Source of the DNA: a bacterium
Lineage (GTDB): Bacteria; Bacillota; Bacilli; Lactobacillales; Streptococcaceae
Reading direction: 5' to 3'
Length of the DNA: 38,817 nucleotides
Assembly (NCBI GenBank): GCA_905221035.1
Contig: CAJNBP010000014.1
Location: 1-38,817, forward strand
Both the position numbers and the translations under genes were made by a program. The notes beneath the pieces are model-generated. The model was not told the DNA's origin. It worked only from the letters and a program-made list of their open reading frames with translations, and did no database searches. Positions 15,271 to 24,000 of the stretch are shown in pieces (position 1 is the first letter of the stretch; each line of letters starts with the position of its first letter).

Positions 15271-16965
15271 ATGGATATCAATGTTGCACAAGAAAGTACA
15301 ATCAAAAATTTATTTTCGACATTTTTAACTAAGGACGAGCAGATTTGCTACTTCTCGATTCCTCTTTATCAGCGAAAATATTCATGGAGTGAAAAGCAAT
15401 GGGAAGAGTTGTTTTCTGATCTCTGTCATTCATTTGCTAAAGCAGATATGAATACTGACTATTGGGGAAACATTATTGTTTATAAGAAGGATTCAGAAAA
15501 CAACTATGAATTGGTTGACGGTCAGCAAAGAATTATTACCTTGCTGTTATTAATTGCTTCTCTCGGGAGTATTGAAAAAAACGATGGATATCTTCCTTTA
15601 AAATTTAATGATGAACAAAATAGTGTTTGGGTTAAAATTGCTGAAAATTCAAGGCTTACGCAAGATGAAAAGCGTCATCCATTCAATAGAGCTAAAAATT
15701 ATTTTACTACTTTAGTTTCTGAAAAAGAAGTTGACAAACAGGCATTACTAGATCATTTGTTAAGAACGAAGATATCTGTAGTAATTGTCAATGACGAACT
15801 AGAGAGTAACTTACTTTTCGGCAGATTAAATACTCGTGGTATTTCGTTGAATGATGTTGATTTAATTAAGCACAGTCTATTTTATGCTACAGAAAGAAGA
15901 TTGCCTCCAACTGGGGATGATGTTGTCTTGCAAAAATGGAATAATTTGGTTCAAACAACCAGTCAAATGAATATCTCTATCGATGAATTTATTTCGAAGT
16001 GGTGGGAGATACACTATGAACTTTCAGAACATAGCCTATATACTTCCTTCCTTGATGAATTAGATACCTCTGAATATCTCAACTTTTTAGATTCTTTGTT
16101 ATCAGTCGCAACAGAAATTAAAGAATTAAAAATTAATTCAGGAACTGATAATAAAATTGGAAGAAATTTGAAGTGGTTGCTTAAGATTTCTCCTTCTAGA
16201 CAGTTATTACCTATAATTATCTCGATACAAGAAACAACTTTTGGTAGAAAAGCTAAAGTATCGCTTTTTGAGTTGCTAACTGTATTTGAATTCATTCGAG
16301 CTATTTCTCCTCAAACTGATTTTAGCGAACTTGATGAAGAATACCTTGAATTTGGAAAAGCATTATTAAGAGAAGTTGGAGGACATCGTCTGAATGAGCG
16401 AGAAATTCTAATTGAAATTGAAAAGTTAAAAGTAAAGATGCGCGAATTATTGCCTGACCTTGAAGATTTCTTGAATAATTTTATCAAATTAAGATGGGAT
16501 GATAGTGATCGCTGGGAAGGCTCTGGACATGAAAAAATGTTATCTACATATGCCATCTATACACTAAACAATTGGCTAGATGTCATAAATCATGGTGCAG
16601 GAGCTGAATATCGAACCAGAGATGATGATGAATACTCTATCGAGCATATCAGAGCGAAAAAAAATGCTACAAACGGAGAACTGTCTCCAGAATATTTGAT
16701 TGGGAATCTTGTGGTTTTCGAAAAGCAACCCAATAATGATTTAGGGGATGTTGATGTTGGTGAAAAGATTTCAGCATATCGTAAGTCAAGTTACCCTCAA
16801 ATGAAAGAACTAATTTTTAAAAATAAAAGGAAACATACTCAGTCCTATAGAACTAAGTATGCAATGGAATGGGATATTAAAGATTTTACTATTGCTGCAA
16901 TTGAAAATAGAGGAAGGTATTTGGCTAATGCTTTTTATGATAAAGTTTTAGAATTATTAGAATAA
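15271..16965 (+). CDS. DUF262/DUF1524 (GmrSD-like) protein
   Basis: A 564-residue protein. The DUF262 domain shows Y33-Q34-R35 in IPLYQRKYSW and the nucleotide-binding D83-G-Q-Q-R87. The C-terminal DUF1524-like region has YSIEHIRAKK (E458-H459) and IGNLVVFEKQPNNDLGD, a variant HNH nuclease signature in which the usual EHI-L-P becomes EHI-R-A. GmrSD-type proteins are NTP-dependent, modification-dependent (type IV) nucleases; relatives occur as partners in other defence systems. It starts 3 bases after the S-subunit stop with only a weak ribosome site, so it is co-translated with the restriction genes. It may cut phage DNA whose modification blocks the first enzyme (inference). Confidence 0.8.
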   Translation: MDINVAQESTIKNLFSTFLTKDEQICYFSIPLYQRKYSWSEKQWEELFSDLCHSFAKADMNTDYWGNIIVYKKDSENNYELVDGQQRIITLLLLIASLGSIEKNDGYLPLKFNDEQNSVWVKIAENSRLTQDEKRHPFNRAKNYFTTLVSEKEVDKQALLDHLLRTKISVVIVNDELESNLLFGRLNTRGISLNDVDLIKHSLFYATERRLPPTGDDVVLQKWNNLVQTTSQMNISIDEFISKWWEIHYELSEHSLYTSFLDELDTSEYLNFLDSLLSVATEIKELKINSGTDNKIGRNLKWLLKISPSRQLLPIIISIQETTFGRKAKVSLFELLTVFEFIRAISPQTDFSELDEEYLEFGKALLREVGGHRLNEREILIEIEKLKVKMRELLPDLEDFLNNFIKLRWDDSDRWEGSGHEKMLSTYAIYTLNNWLDVINHGAGAEYRTRDDDEYSIEHIRAKKNATNGELSPEYLIGNLVVFEKQPNNDLGDVDVGEKISAYRKSSYPQMKELIFKNKRKHTQSYRTKYAMEWDIKDFTIAAIENRGRYLANAFYDKVLELLE

Positions 16966-17012
16966 AGCTATTAGATTGCTTTTCTTCCCCCCTCTATTAA
17001 TGTGATAACAAA

Positions 17013-17037
17013 AAAACGCTTCATTTTTTTGTGTTTT
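17013..17037 (+). terminator. Weak candidate terminator after the restriction operon
   Basis: AAAACGC and GTGTTTT can pair (7 bp with one wobble) around TTCATTTTTTT. No better terminator is visible before the RUP element. The 406-base gap up to the ABC operon holds this hairpin, the RUP and the ABC promoter. Confidence 0.3.
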
Positions 17038-17068
17038 AAGGAGACTATTAAGCCAGAATTTTGGACTA

Positions 17069-17173
17069 ATACTCTTCGAAAATTAAATTCAAACTACGTC
17101 AGCTTCACCTTGCCGTACTCAAGTACAGCCTGCGGTTAGCTTCCTAGTTTGCTCTTTGATTTTCATTGAGTAT
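17069..17173 (+). repeat. RUP element (copy 1)
   Basis: A 105-bp non-coding repeat with terminal inverted repeats, ATACTC...GAGTAT and AAAATTAAA/TTTGATTTT. It is nearly identical to the copy at 35950-36054. RUP elements of pneumococcus are thought to be moved in trans by an IS630-type transposase and insert at TA. This copy marks the right edge of the accessory island. Confidence 0.88.
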
Positions 17174-17217
17174 AAAAATACCATTTTAAGAGAGAAATCT
17201 CTAATTTTATAATCTGT

Positions 17218-17256
17218 AGGCAAACGCTTGCATTCCATTTTTTATTGGACTATAAT
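17218..17256 (+). promoter_or_regulatory. ABC operon promoter with cre-like site over the -35
   Basis: TTGCAT (17228-17233) and TATAAT (17251-17256) are spaced 17 bp. The near-palindrome AGGCAAACGCTTGCA (17218-17232) matches the CcpA cre consensus WTGNAARCGNWWWCA at 13 of 15 positions and covers the -35. Carbon catabolite repression of the downstream transporter is therefore plausible. Confidence 0.6.
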
Positions 17257-17371
17257 AGGTTGGTATAAAGCCTTTTGTAATAATAAAACGTAGAAGGTGT
17301 AGAAAGTAAGGATTTAGAAGATTTGTAGTCAAAAATACAATGTTGCTATTCCTTGCTATAGGGAGAGATTT

Positions 17372-18364
17372 ATGGCAATGATAGAAGTGGAACATCTTCA
17401 GAAAAATTTTGTGAAGACTGTCAAGGAACCAGGTTTAAAGGGGGCATTGCGCTCCTTTATTCATCCTGAAAAGCAGACCTTTGAAGCGGTCAAGGATTTA
17501 ACCTTTGAGGTTCCTAAGGGACAGATTTTAGGCTTTATCGGGGCAAATGGTGCTGGGAAGTCGACAACCATCAAGATGCTGACAGGAATTTTGAAACCGA
17601 CATCTGGTTTCTGTCGGATTAACGGCAAGATTCCGCAGGACAATCGCCAAGACTATGTCAAGGATATTGGGGTTGTCTTTGGGCAACGAACCCAGCTATG
17701 GTGGGATTTGGCTCTGCAAGAGACCTACACGGTCTTGAAAGAGATTTACGATGTACCAGACTCGCTCTTTCATAAGCGTATGGACTTTTTGAATGAAGTC
17801 TTGGATTTGAAGGACTTTATCAAGGACCCCGTGCGGACTCTTTCACTAGGGCAACGCATGCGGGCGGACATTGCAGCTTCCTTGCTTCACAATCCCAAGG
17901 TTCTCTTTTTAGATGAGCCGACCATTGGTTTGGACGTTTCGGTCAAGGATAACATTCGTCGAGCTATTACCCAAATCAATCAGGAGGAAGAAACAACCAT
18001 TCTCTTGACCACTCATGATCTGAGTGATATTGAGCAGCTCTGTGATCGGATTTTCATGATTGACAAGGGGCAGGAAATTTTTGATGGAACGGTTAGCCAG
18101 CTCAAGGAGACCTTTGGCAAGATGAAGACGCTCTCCTTTGAACTGTTACCAGGTCAAAGTCATCTCGTTTCTCGCTATGAAGGCCTGCCTGATATGATCA
18201 TTGATAGACAAGGAAATAGTCTCAATATTGAATTTGATAGTTCCCGCTACCAGTCGGCGGACATTATCAAGCAAACCCTGTCTGATTTTGAAATCCGTGA
18301 TTTGAAGATGGTGGATACGGATATTGAGGATATTATCCGTCGCTTCTACCGAAAGGAGCTCTAA
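17372..18364 (+). CDS. ABC-2 type exporter ATP-binding protein
   Basis: A 330-residue ATPase of the DrrA/YhaQ-like class. Walker A is GANGAGKST (57-65), the signature is LSLGQRMR, Walker B is VLFLDEPTIGLD, and the switch His is in LLTTHD. A C-terminal extension of about 90 residues (from about 240) is typical of this exporter class. The ATG at 17372 lies 6 bases after GGAG; a second ATG two codons later is possible. It is followed one base after its stop by the first of two permease genes. It energises an exporter of unknown substrate. Confidence 0.88.
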   Translation: MAMIEVEHLQKNFVKTVKEPGLKGALRSFIHPEKQTFEAVKDLTFEVPKGQILGFIGANGAGKSTTIKMLTGILKPTSGFCRINGKIPQDNRQDYVKDIGVVFGQRTQLWWDLALQETYTVLKEIYDVPDSLFHKRMDFLNEVLDLKDFIKDPVRTLSLGQRMRADIAASLLHNPKVLFLDEPTIGLDVSVKDNIRRAITQINQEEETTILLTTHDLSDIEQLCDRIFMIDKGQEIFDGTVSQLKETFGKMKTLSFELLPGQSHLVSRYEGLPDMIIDRQGNSLNIEFDSSRYQSADIIKQTLSDFEIRDLKMVDTDIEDIIRRFYRKEL

Positions 18365-18365
18365 A

Positions 18366-19184
18366 ATGGTCAAATTGTGGAGACGTTATAAACCCTTTAT
18401 CAATGCAGGAATTCAGGAGTTGATTACCTATCGAGTCAACTTTCTTCTTTACCGGATTGGCGATGTCATGGGTGCTTTTGTGGCTTTTTATCTTTGGAAG
18501 GCAGTCTTTGATTCCTCGCAGGAGTCCTTGATTCAGGGATTCAGTATGGCAGATATCACCCTCTACATCATCATGAGTTTTGTGACCAATCTGTTGACCA
18601 AGTCAGATAGCTCTTTTATGATTGGGGAGGAGGTTAAGGATGGCTCCATTATTATGCGTTTGTTGCGACCAGTGCATTTTGCGGCATCTTATCTCTTTAC
18701 CGAGCTTGGTTCCAAGTGGTTGATTTTTATCTCTGTCGGACTGCCATTTTTAAGTGTCATTGTCTTGATGAAAATCATTTCTGGACAAGGGATTGTAGAA
18801 GTGCTGAGCTTAACTGTCCTTTATCTTTTTAGCTTAACGCTGGCCTACCTGATTAACTTTTTCTTTAATATCTGCTTTGGATTTTCAGCCTTTGTGTTTA
18901 AAAATCTATGGGGTTCCAATCTACTAAAGACTTCCATAGTGGCCTTTATGTCTGGGAGTTTAATTCCCTTGGCTTTTTTTCCGAAGGTTGTTGCAGATAT
19001 TCTGTCCTTCTTGCCTTTTTCATCCTTGATTTACACTCCAGTCATGATCATTGTTGGGAAATATGATGCTAGTCAGATGCTTCAGGCTCTCGCTTTGCAG
19101 TTTTTCTGGCTTTTAGTGATGATAGGTTTGTCTCAGTTGATTTGGAAACGAGTCCAGTCATTTATCACCATTCAAGGAGGTTAG
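18366..19184 (+). CDS. ABC-2 family membrane protein (permease 1)
   Basis: A 272-residue protein with about six transmembrane helices, of the ABC2_membrane_6 type. The start MVKLWRRYKPF at 18366 follows GGAG at the end of the ATPase gene; the longer in-frame start inside the ATPase gene is rejected. It pairs with the next gene to form the membrane part of the exporter. Confidence 0.85.
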   Translation: MVKLWRRYKPFINAGIQELITYRVNFLLYRIGDVMGAFVAFYLWKAVFDSSQESLIQGFSMADITLYIIMSFVTNLLTKSDSSFMIGEEVKDGSIIMRLLRPVHFAASYLFTELGSKWLIFISVGLPFLSVIVLMKIISGQGIVEVLSLTVLYLFSLTLAYLINFFFNICFGFSAFVFKNLWGSNLLKTSIVAFMSGSLIPLAFFPKVVADILSFLPFSSLIYTPVMIIVGKYDASQMLQALALQFFWLLVMIGLSQLIWKRVQSFITIQGG

Positions 19185-19185
19185 T

Positions 19186-19971
19186 ATGAAAAAATATCAA
19201 CGCATGCATCTGATTTTTATCAGACAATACATCAAACAAATCATGGAATACAAGGTGGATTTTGTGGTTGGTGTGCTAGGAGTCTTTCTAACCCAAGGCT
19301 TGAACCTCTTGTTTCTCAATGTCATTTTTCAACACATTCCAGCCCTAGAAGGTTGGACTTTTCAAGAAATCGCCTTTATCTATGGATTTTCCTTGATTCC
19401 CAAGGGACTGGACCATCTCTTTTTTGACAATCTCTGGGCGCTAGGTCAACGCTTGGTTAGAAAAGGGGAGTTTGACAAGTATCTGACTCGTCCTATCAAT
19501 CCTCTTTTTCACATTCTGGTTGAGACCTTTCAGATTGATGCCTTGGGTGAACTTTTGGTTGGTGGCATTTTACTAGCGACTACGATGACTAGCATTGCTT
19601 GGACTCTTCCAAAATTCCTGATTTTTCTAGTCTGTATCCCCTTTGCGACCTTGATTTATACTTCCTTGAAAATCGCGACAGCCAGTATCGCTTTTTGGAC
19701 CAAGCAGTCAGGCGCCATGATTTACATTTTCTATATGTTCAATGATTTTGCCAAGTATCCAATTTCCATTTATAATTCAGCTCTTCGTTGGTTGATTAGC
19801 TTTATCGTGCCTTTTGCCTTTACGGCTTACTATCCTGCTAGCTATTTCTTGCAGGACAAGGATGTGATCTTTAATATCGGAGGTTTGATTTTAATTTCCC
19901 TCGTCTTCTTTGCTATTTCCTTGAAACTCTGGGACAAGGGCTTGGATTCCTACGAAAGTGCAGGGTCCTAA
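19186..19971 (+). CDS. ABC-2 family membrane protein (permease 2)
   Basis: A 261-residue protein with about six transmembrane helices, similar in layout to the preceding permease. It starts one base after that gene's stop behind GGAGG, and a terminator closes the operon. The conserved R-x-G-E-F-D-x-Y-L-T-R-P-I-N-P segment (about 95-110) is typical of ABC2_membrane_6 proteins. Confidence 0.85.
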   Translation: MKKYQRMHLIFIRQYIKQIMEYKVDFVVGVLGVFLTQGLNLLFLNVIFQHIPALEGWTFQEIAFIYGFSLIPKGLDHLFFDNLWALGQRLVRKGEFDKYLTRPINPLFHILVETFQIDALGELLVGGILLATTMTSIAWTLPKFLIFLVCIPFATLIYTSLKIATASIAFWTKQSGAMIYIFYMFNDFAKYPISIYNSALRWLISFIVPFAFTAYYPASYFLQDKDVIFNIGGLILISLVFFAISLKLWDKGLDSYESAGS

Positions 19972-19984
19972 GAGGAAGAAACTC

Positions 19985-20011
19985 AAAGCCTTGTCTCAGG
20001 ACAGGCTTTTT
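19985..20011 (+). terminator. ABC operon terminator
   Basis: AAAGCC-T-TGTC pairs with GACA-GGCTTT (one bulged T), followed by TTTTTC. Confidence 0.8.
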
Positions 20012-20031
20012 CTAATAGAGATGGAAATTCC

Positions 20032-20059
20032 TTGACAACTATTTTCAGAGTGCTATACT
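20032..20059 (+). promoter_or_regulatory. tRNA-Thr promoter
   Basis: TTGACA (20032-20037) and TATACT (20054-20059), spacer 16, with a TGC extension before the -10. It starts transcription a few bases upstream of the tRNA. Confidence 0.85.
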
Positions 20060-20071
20060 GTAAGTGTAATC

Positions 20072-20144
20072 GCCGATTTAGCTCAGTTGGTAGAGCAAGG
20101 CACTCGTAAAGCCTAGGTCACAGGTTCAATCCCTGCAATCGGCA
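20072..20144 (+). tRNA. tRNA-Thr (anticodon CGT)
   Basis: A 73-base cloverleaf. Acceptor stem GCCGATT/AATCGGC with discriminator A, D-arm GCTC...GAGC, anticodon loop CTCGTAA giving CGT, and T-loop TTCAATC. It reads ACG threonine codons. CCA is not encoded. Two stem ends are unpaired as written: A-A at the base of the anticodon loop and A-C at the outer T-stem pair. It has its own promoter and terminator. Confidence 0.95.
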
Positions 20145-20149
20145 AAATG

Positions 20150-20178
20150 AAGAAACTCATTCTACTGGGTTTCTTTTT
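20150..20178 (+). terminator. tRNA-Thr terminator
   Basis: AAGAAACTCA pairs with TGGGTTTCTT (one G.T wobble) around TTCTAC, followed by TTTT. Confidence 0.85.
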
Positions 20179-20237
20179 ATTTTATCTTAACTATTGAACC
20201 ACTTAGACTGAGATATAGACCAGATAGGCAAAAGGTC

Positions 20238-20266
20238 TTGTTCTTGAGAAACTCCTCTGCTATAAT
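20238..20266 (+). promoter_or_regulatory. Promoter of the small membrane protein gene
   Basis: TTGTTC (20238-20243), 17-bp spacer, and TGC-extended TATAAT (20261-20266). An in-frame start at 20238 would lie inside this promoter, which supports the downstream ATG at 20340. Confidence 0.7.
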
Positions 20267-20339
20267 GATTTTTGTAAGGGACGTGAGGAATCGATACCAG
20301 GTAACTCAAGTTCCTAAAAAAGAAATTGGAGATAAGGAA

Positions 20340-20648
20340 ATGAAAAAGTTATTGGGAATCGTATTTTTACTAGCAGCAGCGACAGTATTGTATTTTGGTT
20401 CTGTAGGCTGGCCAAGTTTGGATGTCAACCTCTGGTCACTGATTCCGGTAGGATTGTTCCTCTTTTTCACTCTAGAGAATCTTTGGAAAAAGGATTACAA
20501 GGCTAGTCTGATGTGTTTGATTATTGCCTTTATCATTGCGAATGCAATTTTGGATCTGTTGCCAATTTCAAGTGGCTTGGTAATTGGAGCGGGCGTACTA
20601 GCTTGCATTGGTATTGGATACCTCTTTCCTGATAAAGAAGGAAAATAA
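20340..20648 (+). CDS. Small LiaF/LiaI-like membrane protein
   Basis: A 102-residue hydrophobic protein. The ATG at 20340 has GGAG upstream and lies downstream of the predicted promoter. Four membrane segments are evident: 3-20, 32-45, 54-72 and 78-95, with a short charged tail PDKEGK. The pattern resembles the LiaF N-terminal membrane region, but I cannot assign a function. It stands alone between the tRNA and bgaA. Confidence 0.75.
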   Translation: MKKLLGIVFLLAAATVLYFGSVGWPSLDVNLWSLIPVGLFLFFTLENLWKKDYKASLMCLIIAFIIANAILDLLPISSGLVIGAGVLACIGIGYLFPDKEGK

Positions 20649-20669
20649 GAAGGAAGAGTGAATAAAGTC

Positions 20670-20705
20670 AGGATCTAACTGAAATATTTGTTGGATCTTT
20701 TTTTA
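20670..20705 (+). terminator. Terminator of the small membrane protein gene
   Basis: AGGATCTAAC pairs with GTTGGATCTT (10 bp, two wobbles), followed by a T-run. Confidence 0.85.
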
Positions 20706-20858
20706 TGTCTAAAAATATAAGAAAGAATTTTTGATGGTAAAAGATTATTTCTAGTTTTCTTTTTTGATTCTAAATTAGGCTAAGATAAAATAAATTTTTT
20801 TGTTTGAGATAGTAAAAAGCTAATCCTGTTTAAAATGTCAAGTAAAGTCCGATATCGT

Positions 20859-20938
20859 ATTTATTATAATAAATTTCGCTTCGATACTCTCTGGAAATTC
20901 TCCAATTTTTATAAAAAACAATCCAAAACATTGTTTTT
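20859..20938. other. AT-rich palindrome and hairpin upstream of bgaA
   Basis: ATTTATTATAATAAAT (20859-20874) is a perfect 16-bp palindrome containing a TATAAT. AAAAACAAT/ATTGTTTTT (20914-20922 and 20930-20938) is a perfect hairpin with its own T-run, just upstream of the bgaA -35. The roughly 400-base gap before bgaA holds no gene that I can support. The palindrome could be a regulator site, and the hairpin could end a short transcript. Confidence 0.45.
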
Positions 20939-20950
20939 ATCTATATTCGA

Positions 20951-20978
20951 TTGACAAATTTTTTATTGGTAATAAAAT
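20951..20978 (+). promoter_or_regulatory. bgaA promoter
   Basis: Consensus TTGACA at 20951-20956 with TAAAAT at 20973-20978 (spacer 16). A TATAAT at 20995-21000 is an alternative -10 with a poor -35. Confidence 0.55.
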
Positions 20979-21022
20979 CGTATTATAAGATAAATATAAT
21001 AAGCAGCCTGCTCTCTGATAAA

Positions 21023-21037
21023 ATGAAAGCGGTTACT
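21023..21037 (+). promoter_or_regulatory. cre-like CcpA site in the bgaA leader
   Basis: ATGAAAGCGGTTACT matches WTGNAARCGNWWWCA at 14 of 15 positions. It lies downstream of the promoter and 15 bases before the start codon, where bound CcpA could block elongation. Pneumococcal bgaA is known to respond to carbon source. Confidence 0.65.
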
Positions 21038-21051
21038 AACAGGAGGATTAC

Positions 21052-24000
21052 ATGCAAAAAGGTAATTGGAACAAAAAGAGAGTCTATAGTATTCGAAAAT
21101 TTTCAGTCGGTGCTTGCTCTGTGCTTATTGGAACATGTGCTCTATTATTGGGGGCGAGCCTTAGTCAGGCTTCTTCGGTATATGCCAACGAAAATACTGA
21201 AGAGATTGTGTCAACAAATAGGACTGAGCACCAGCCTGAAAACAAGGAAGCTACTGGACTCTCAAGTGAACATAAAGCTGAAGGGGTTACGACAGAAAAA
21301 GCTAGTGAGAAACCTGTTAAAGCTGAAAATGTATCTCTAAAGGAAAATGCGGATGGTAGTGATGCTACAGTTAAACCTCAAGCCGAGCAACCTTTAGTTT
21401 CAGCGGCTAATAATCAAGCAGTTCCCTCAGAAGAAGGTAAGGCTGAAGTCGAAAACAAAACAGAAGAAGCGAACAAGCTTGAAGATAGCAAGAAGCTTGA
21501 AGAAACAAATAAGACTGAGGTAACGGATAAATCTGAAGATAAAAATAAATCTGAGGATAAGAAGAAATCTGAAGAAACAAATAAAGCAGAATCACAAGAT
21601 CGTTCTGTTTCAAAAGATAAGCAAGAATTCAAATCTGCTACGAATGAAGTAGTTGATAAGTTAATTGAAGATAGAAACATTTCCTTCAATCAGAATTGGC
21701 ACTTTAAACTAAATGCCAATGCAAATGAAGCTGTTAAACCAGATGCAGATATTACTTCATGGAAAAAAATGGATCTTCCTCATGACTGGAGTATTCATTT
21801 TGATTTTGACCATGATTCTCCAGCTCAAAACGAGGGTGGTCAACTGAATGGTGGAGATGGCTGGTATCGGAAAACCTTTAAGTTAGACGAAAAGGACTTA
21901 AATAAAGATGTTCGTGTAACCTTTGATGGAGTTTACATGGATTCACAAGTATTCGTCAATGGGCAGCTAGTAGGTCACTATCCAAATGGATACAATCAAT
22001 TTTCATATGACATTAGTAACTACCTTCATAAAGATGGGAGAGAAAATGTTATTTCTGTTCATGCAGTTAATAAGCAACCAAGTAGTAGATGGTATTCAGG
22101 AAGTGGTATCTATCGAGACGTATCATTACAAGTAACAGACAAGATTCATGTTGAAAAGAATGGGACAACTATTTTAACTCCAAAACTAGAAAGTCAACAA
22201 GGAGGAAAAGTTGAAACCCAAGTAAGCAGTAAAATTGTTAATACAGACAATAAAGACCATGAAATTGTAGCAGAGTATCAAATTTTTGAACGAGGTGGGA
22301 AGGCAGTTACAGAACTTGTTCGAACTGAGAGTAAAACTCTAAAAGCAAAAGAAACCCTTCATTTGGATTCAGCATTAGAGGTTGAAAAACCAAAATTGTG
22401 GACAGTGTCATCTGATAAACCTGCTTTATATGAGATGGTAACTCGTGTTTATAAAGATGGTCAGCTTGTAGATGCTAAAAAAGATTTATTTGGTTATCGC
22501 TACTATAACTGGACTCCAGACCAAGGATTCTCTTTGAATGGTGAACACATCAAGTTCCATGGAGTTTCATTGCACCATGATCACGGAGCACTAGGAGCAG
22601 AAGAAAACTATAAGGCAGAATACCGTCGTCTGAAACAGATGAAGGAAATGGGAGTGAATTCGATTCGTACAACCCACAATCCAGCAAGTCCTCAGACCTT
22701 GCAAATTGCAGCCGAGCTTGGTTTGCTTGTCCAGGAAGAAGCCTTTGATACTTGGTATGGCGGTAAGAAACCATATGACTATGGTCGTTTCTTTGAAAAA
22801 GATGCTACCCATCCAGAGGCAAGAAAAGGTGAAAAATGGTCTGATTACGATCTTAGAACAATGGTAGAAAGAGATAAAAACAATCCTGCTGTTGTCATGT
22901 GGTCTATTGGTAACGAAATCGGTGAAGCAGATGGGAAAGCCCATTCACTAGCAACTGTCAAACGCTTGGTGAAAGTGGTGAAATCTGTTGATAAGACACG
23001 TTATGTAACCATGGGAGCTGATAAATTCCGTTTCGGAGATGGAACTGGGGACCATGAAAAGATTGCAGATGAACTGGATGCAGTTGGATTGAATTACTCT
23101 GAAGAAAATTATCAAACTCTTCATGCGAAACATCCTAAATGGCTCATTTATGGTTCAGAAACATCTTCAGCAACTCGTACAAGAGGAAGTTATTTCCATC
23201 CAGAAAGTGAGTGGGTAGGAAGTAACCAATATTGGCGTAATTACGAACAATCCGATTATGGTAATGATCGTGTTGGTTGGGGTAAAACTGCTACAGCATC
23301 ATGGACCTTCGATAGAGATCATCCAGGATATGCTGGACAATTCATTTGGACTGGTACAGATTACATCGGTGAACCAACACCATGGCACAATCAAAATAGT
23401 ACACCGGTAAAAAGTTCCTACTTTGGTATTGTTGATACCGCAGGTATTCCAAAAAATGACTATTATCTCTACCAAAGTCAGTGGGTTTCTGCCAAGAAAA
23501 AACCAATGGTTCATTTACTTCCTCACTGGAACTGGGAAAAGACTGAATTGGCCGACAATGTTGCAGATGCTGAAAATCGAATCCCAGTTAGAGCCTATTC
23601 CAATGCTGCTAGTGTTGAGTTGTTCTTAAATAATGAGTCACTAGGTCTTAAAAAATTCAACAAAAAACAAACAAGTGACGGTCGAACATATCAAGAAGGT
23701 GAAAATCCTCAAGAACTATACTTGGAGTGGAAAGTCGCTTATAAACCAGGAACTTTAGAAGCGGTAGCTCGAGATGAGTCTGGCAAGGAAATTGCTCGTG
23801 ATAAGATTGTGACTGCTGGTGAACCCGCTGGTGTCCGTTTGGTTAAGGAAGAAAATGCAATCGCTGCAGATGGAAAAGATTTGACTTATATCTATTACGA
23901 AATTGTAGATAGTAAGGGTAATGTTGTACCAACTGCTAACAATCTAGTTCACTTCCAACTTCATGGACAAGGTCAACTGGTTGGTGTGGATAATGGTGAG

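Noticed and set aside
20238..20339. N-terminal extension of the small membrane protein (start at 20238)
   Set aside because: It overlaps a good promoter (TTGTTC, 17 bp, TATAAT), and the ATG at 20340 begins a normal membrane helix with GGAG upstream.
20951..21340. 129-codon frame overlapping the start of bgaA
   Set aside because: It starts in the bgaA -35 and runs out of frame through the BgaA signal peptide. No family features.
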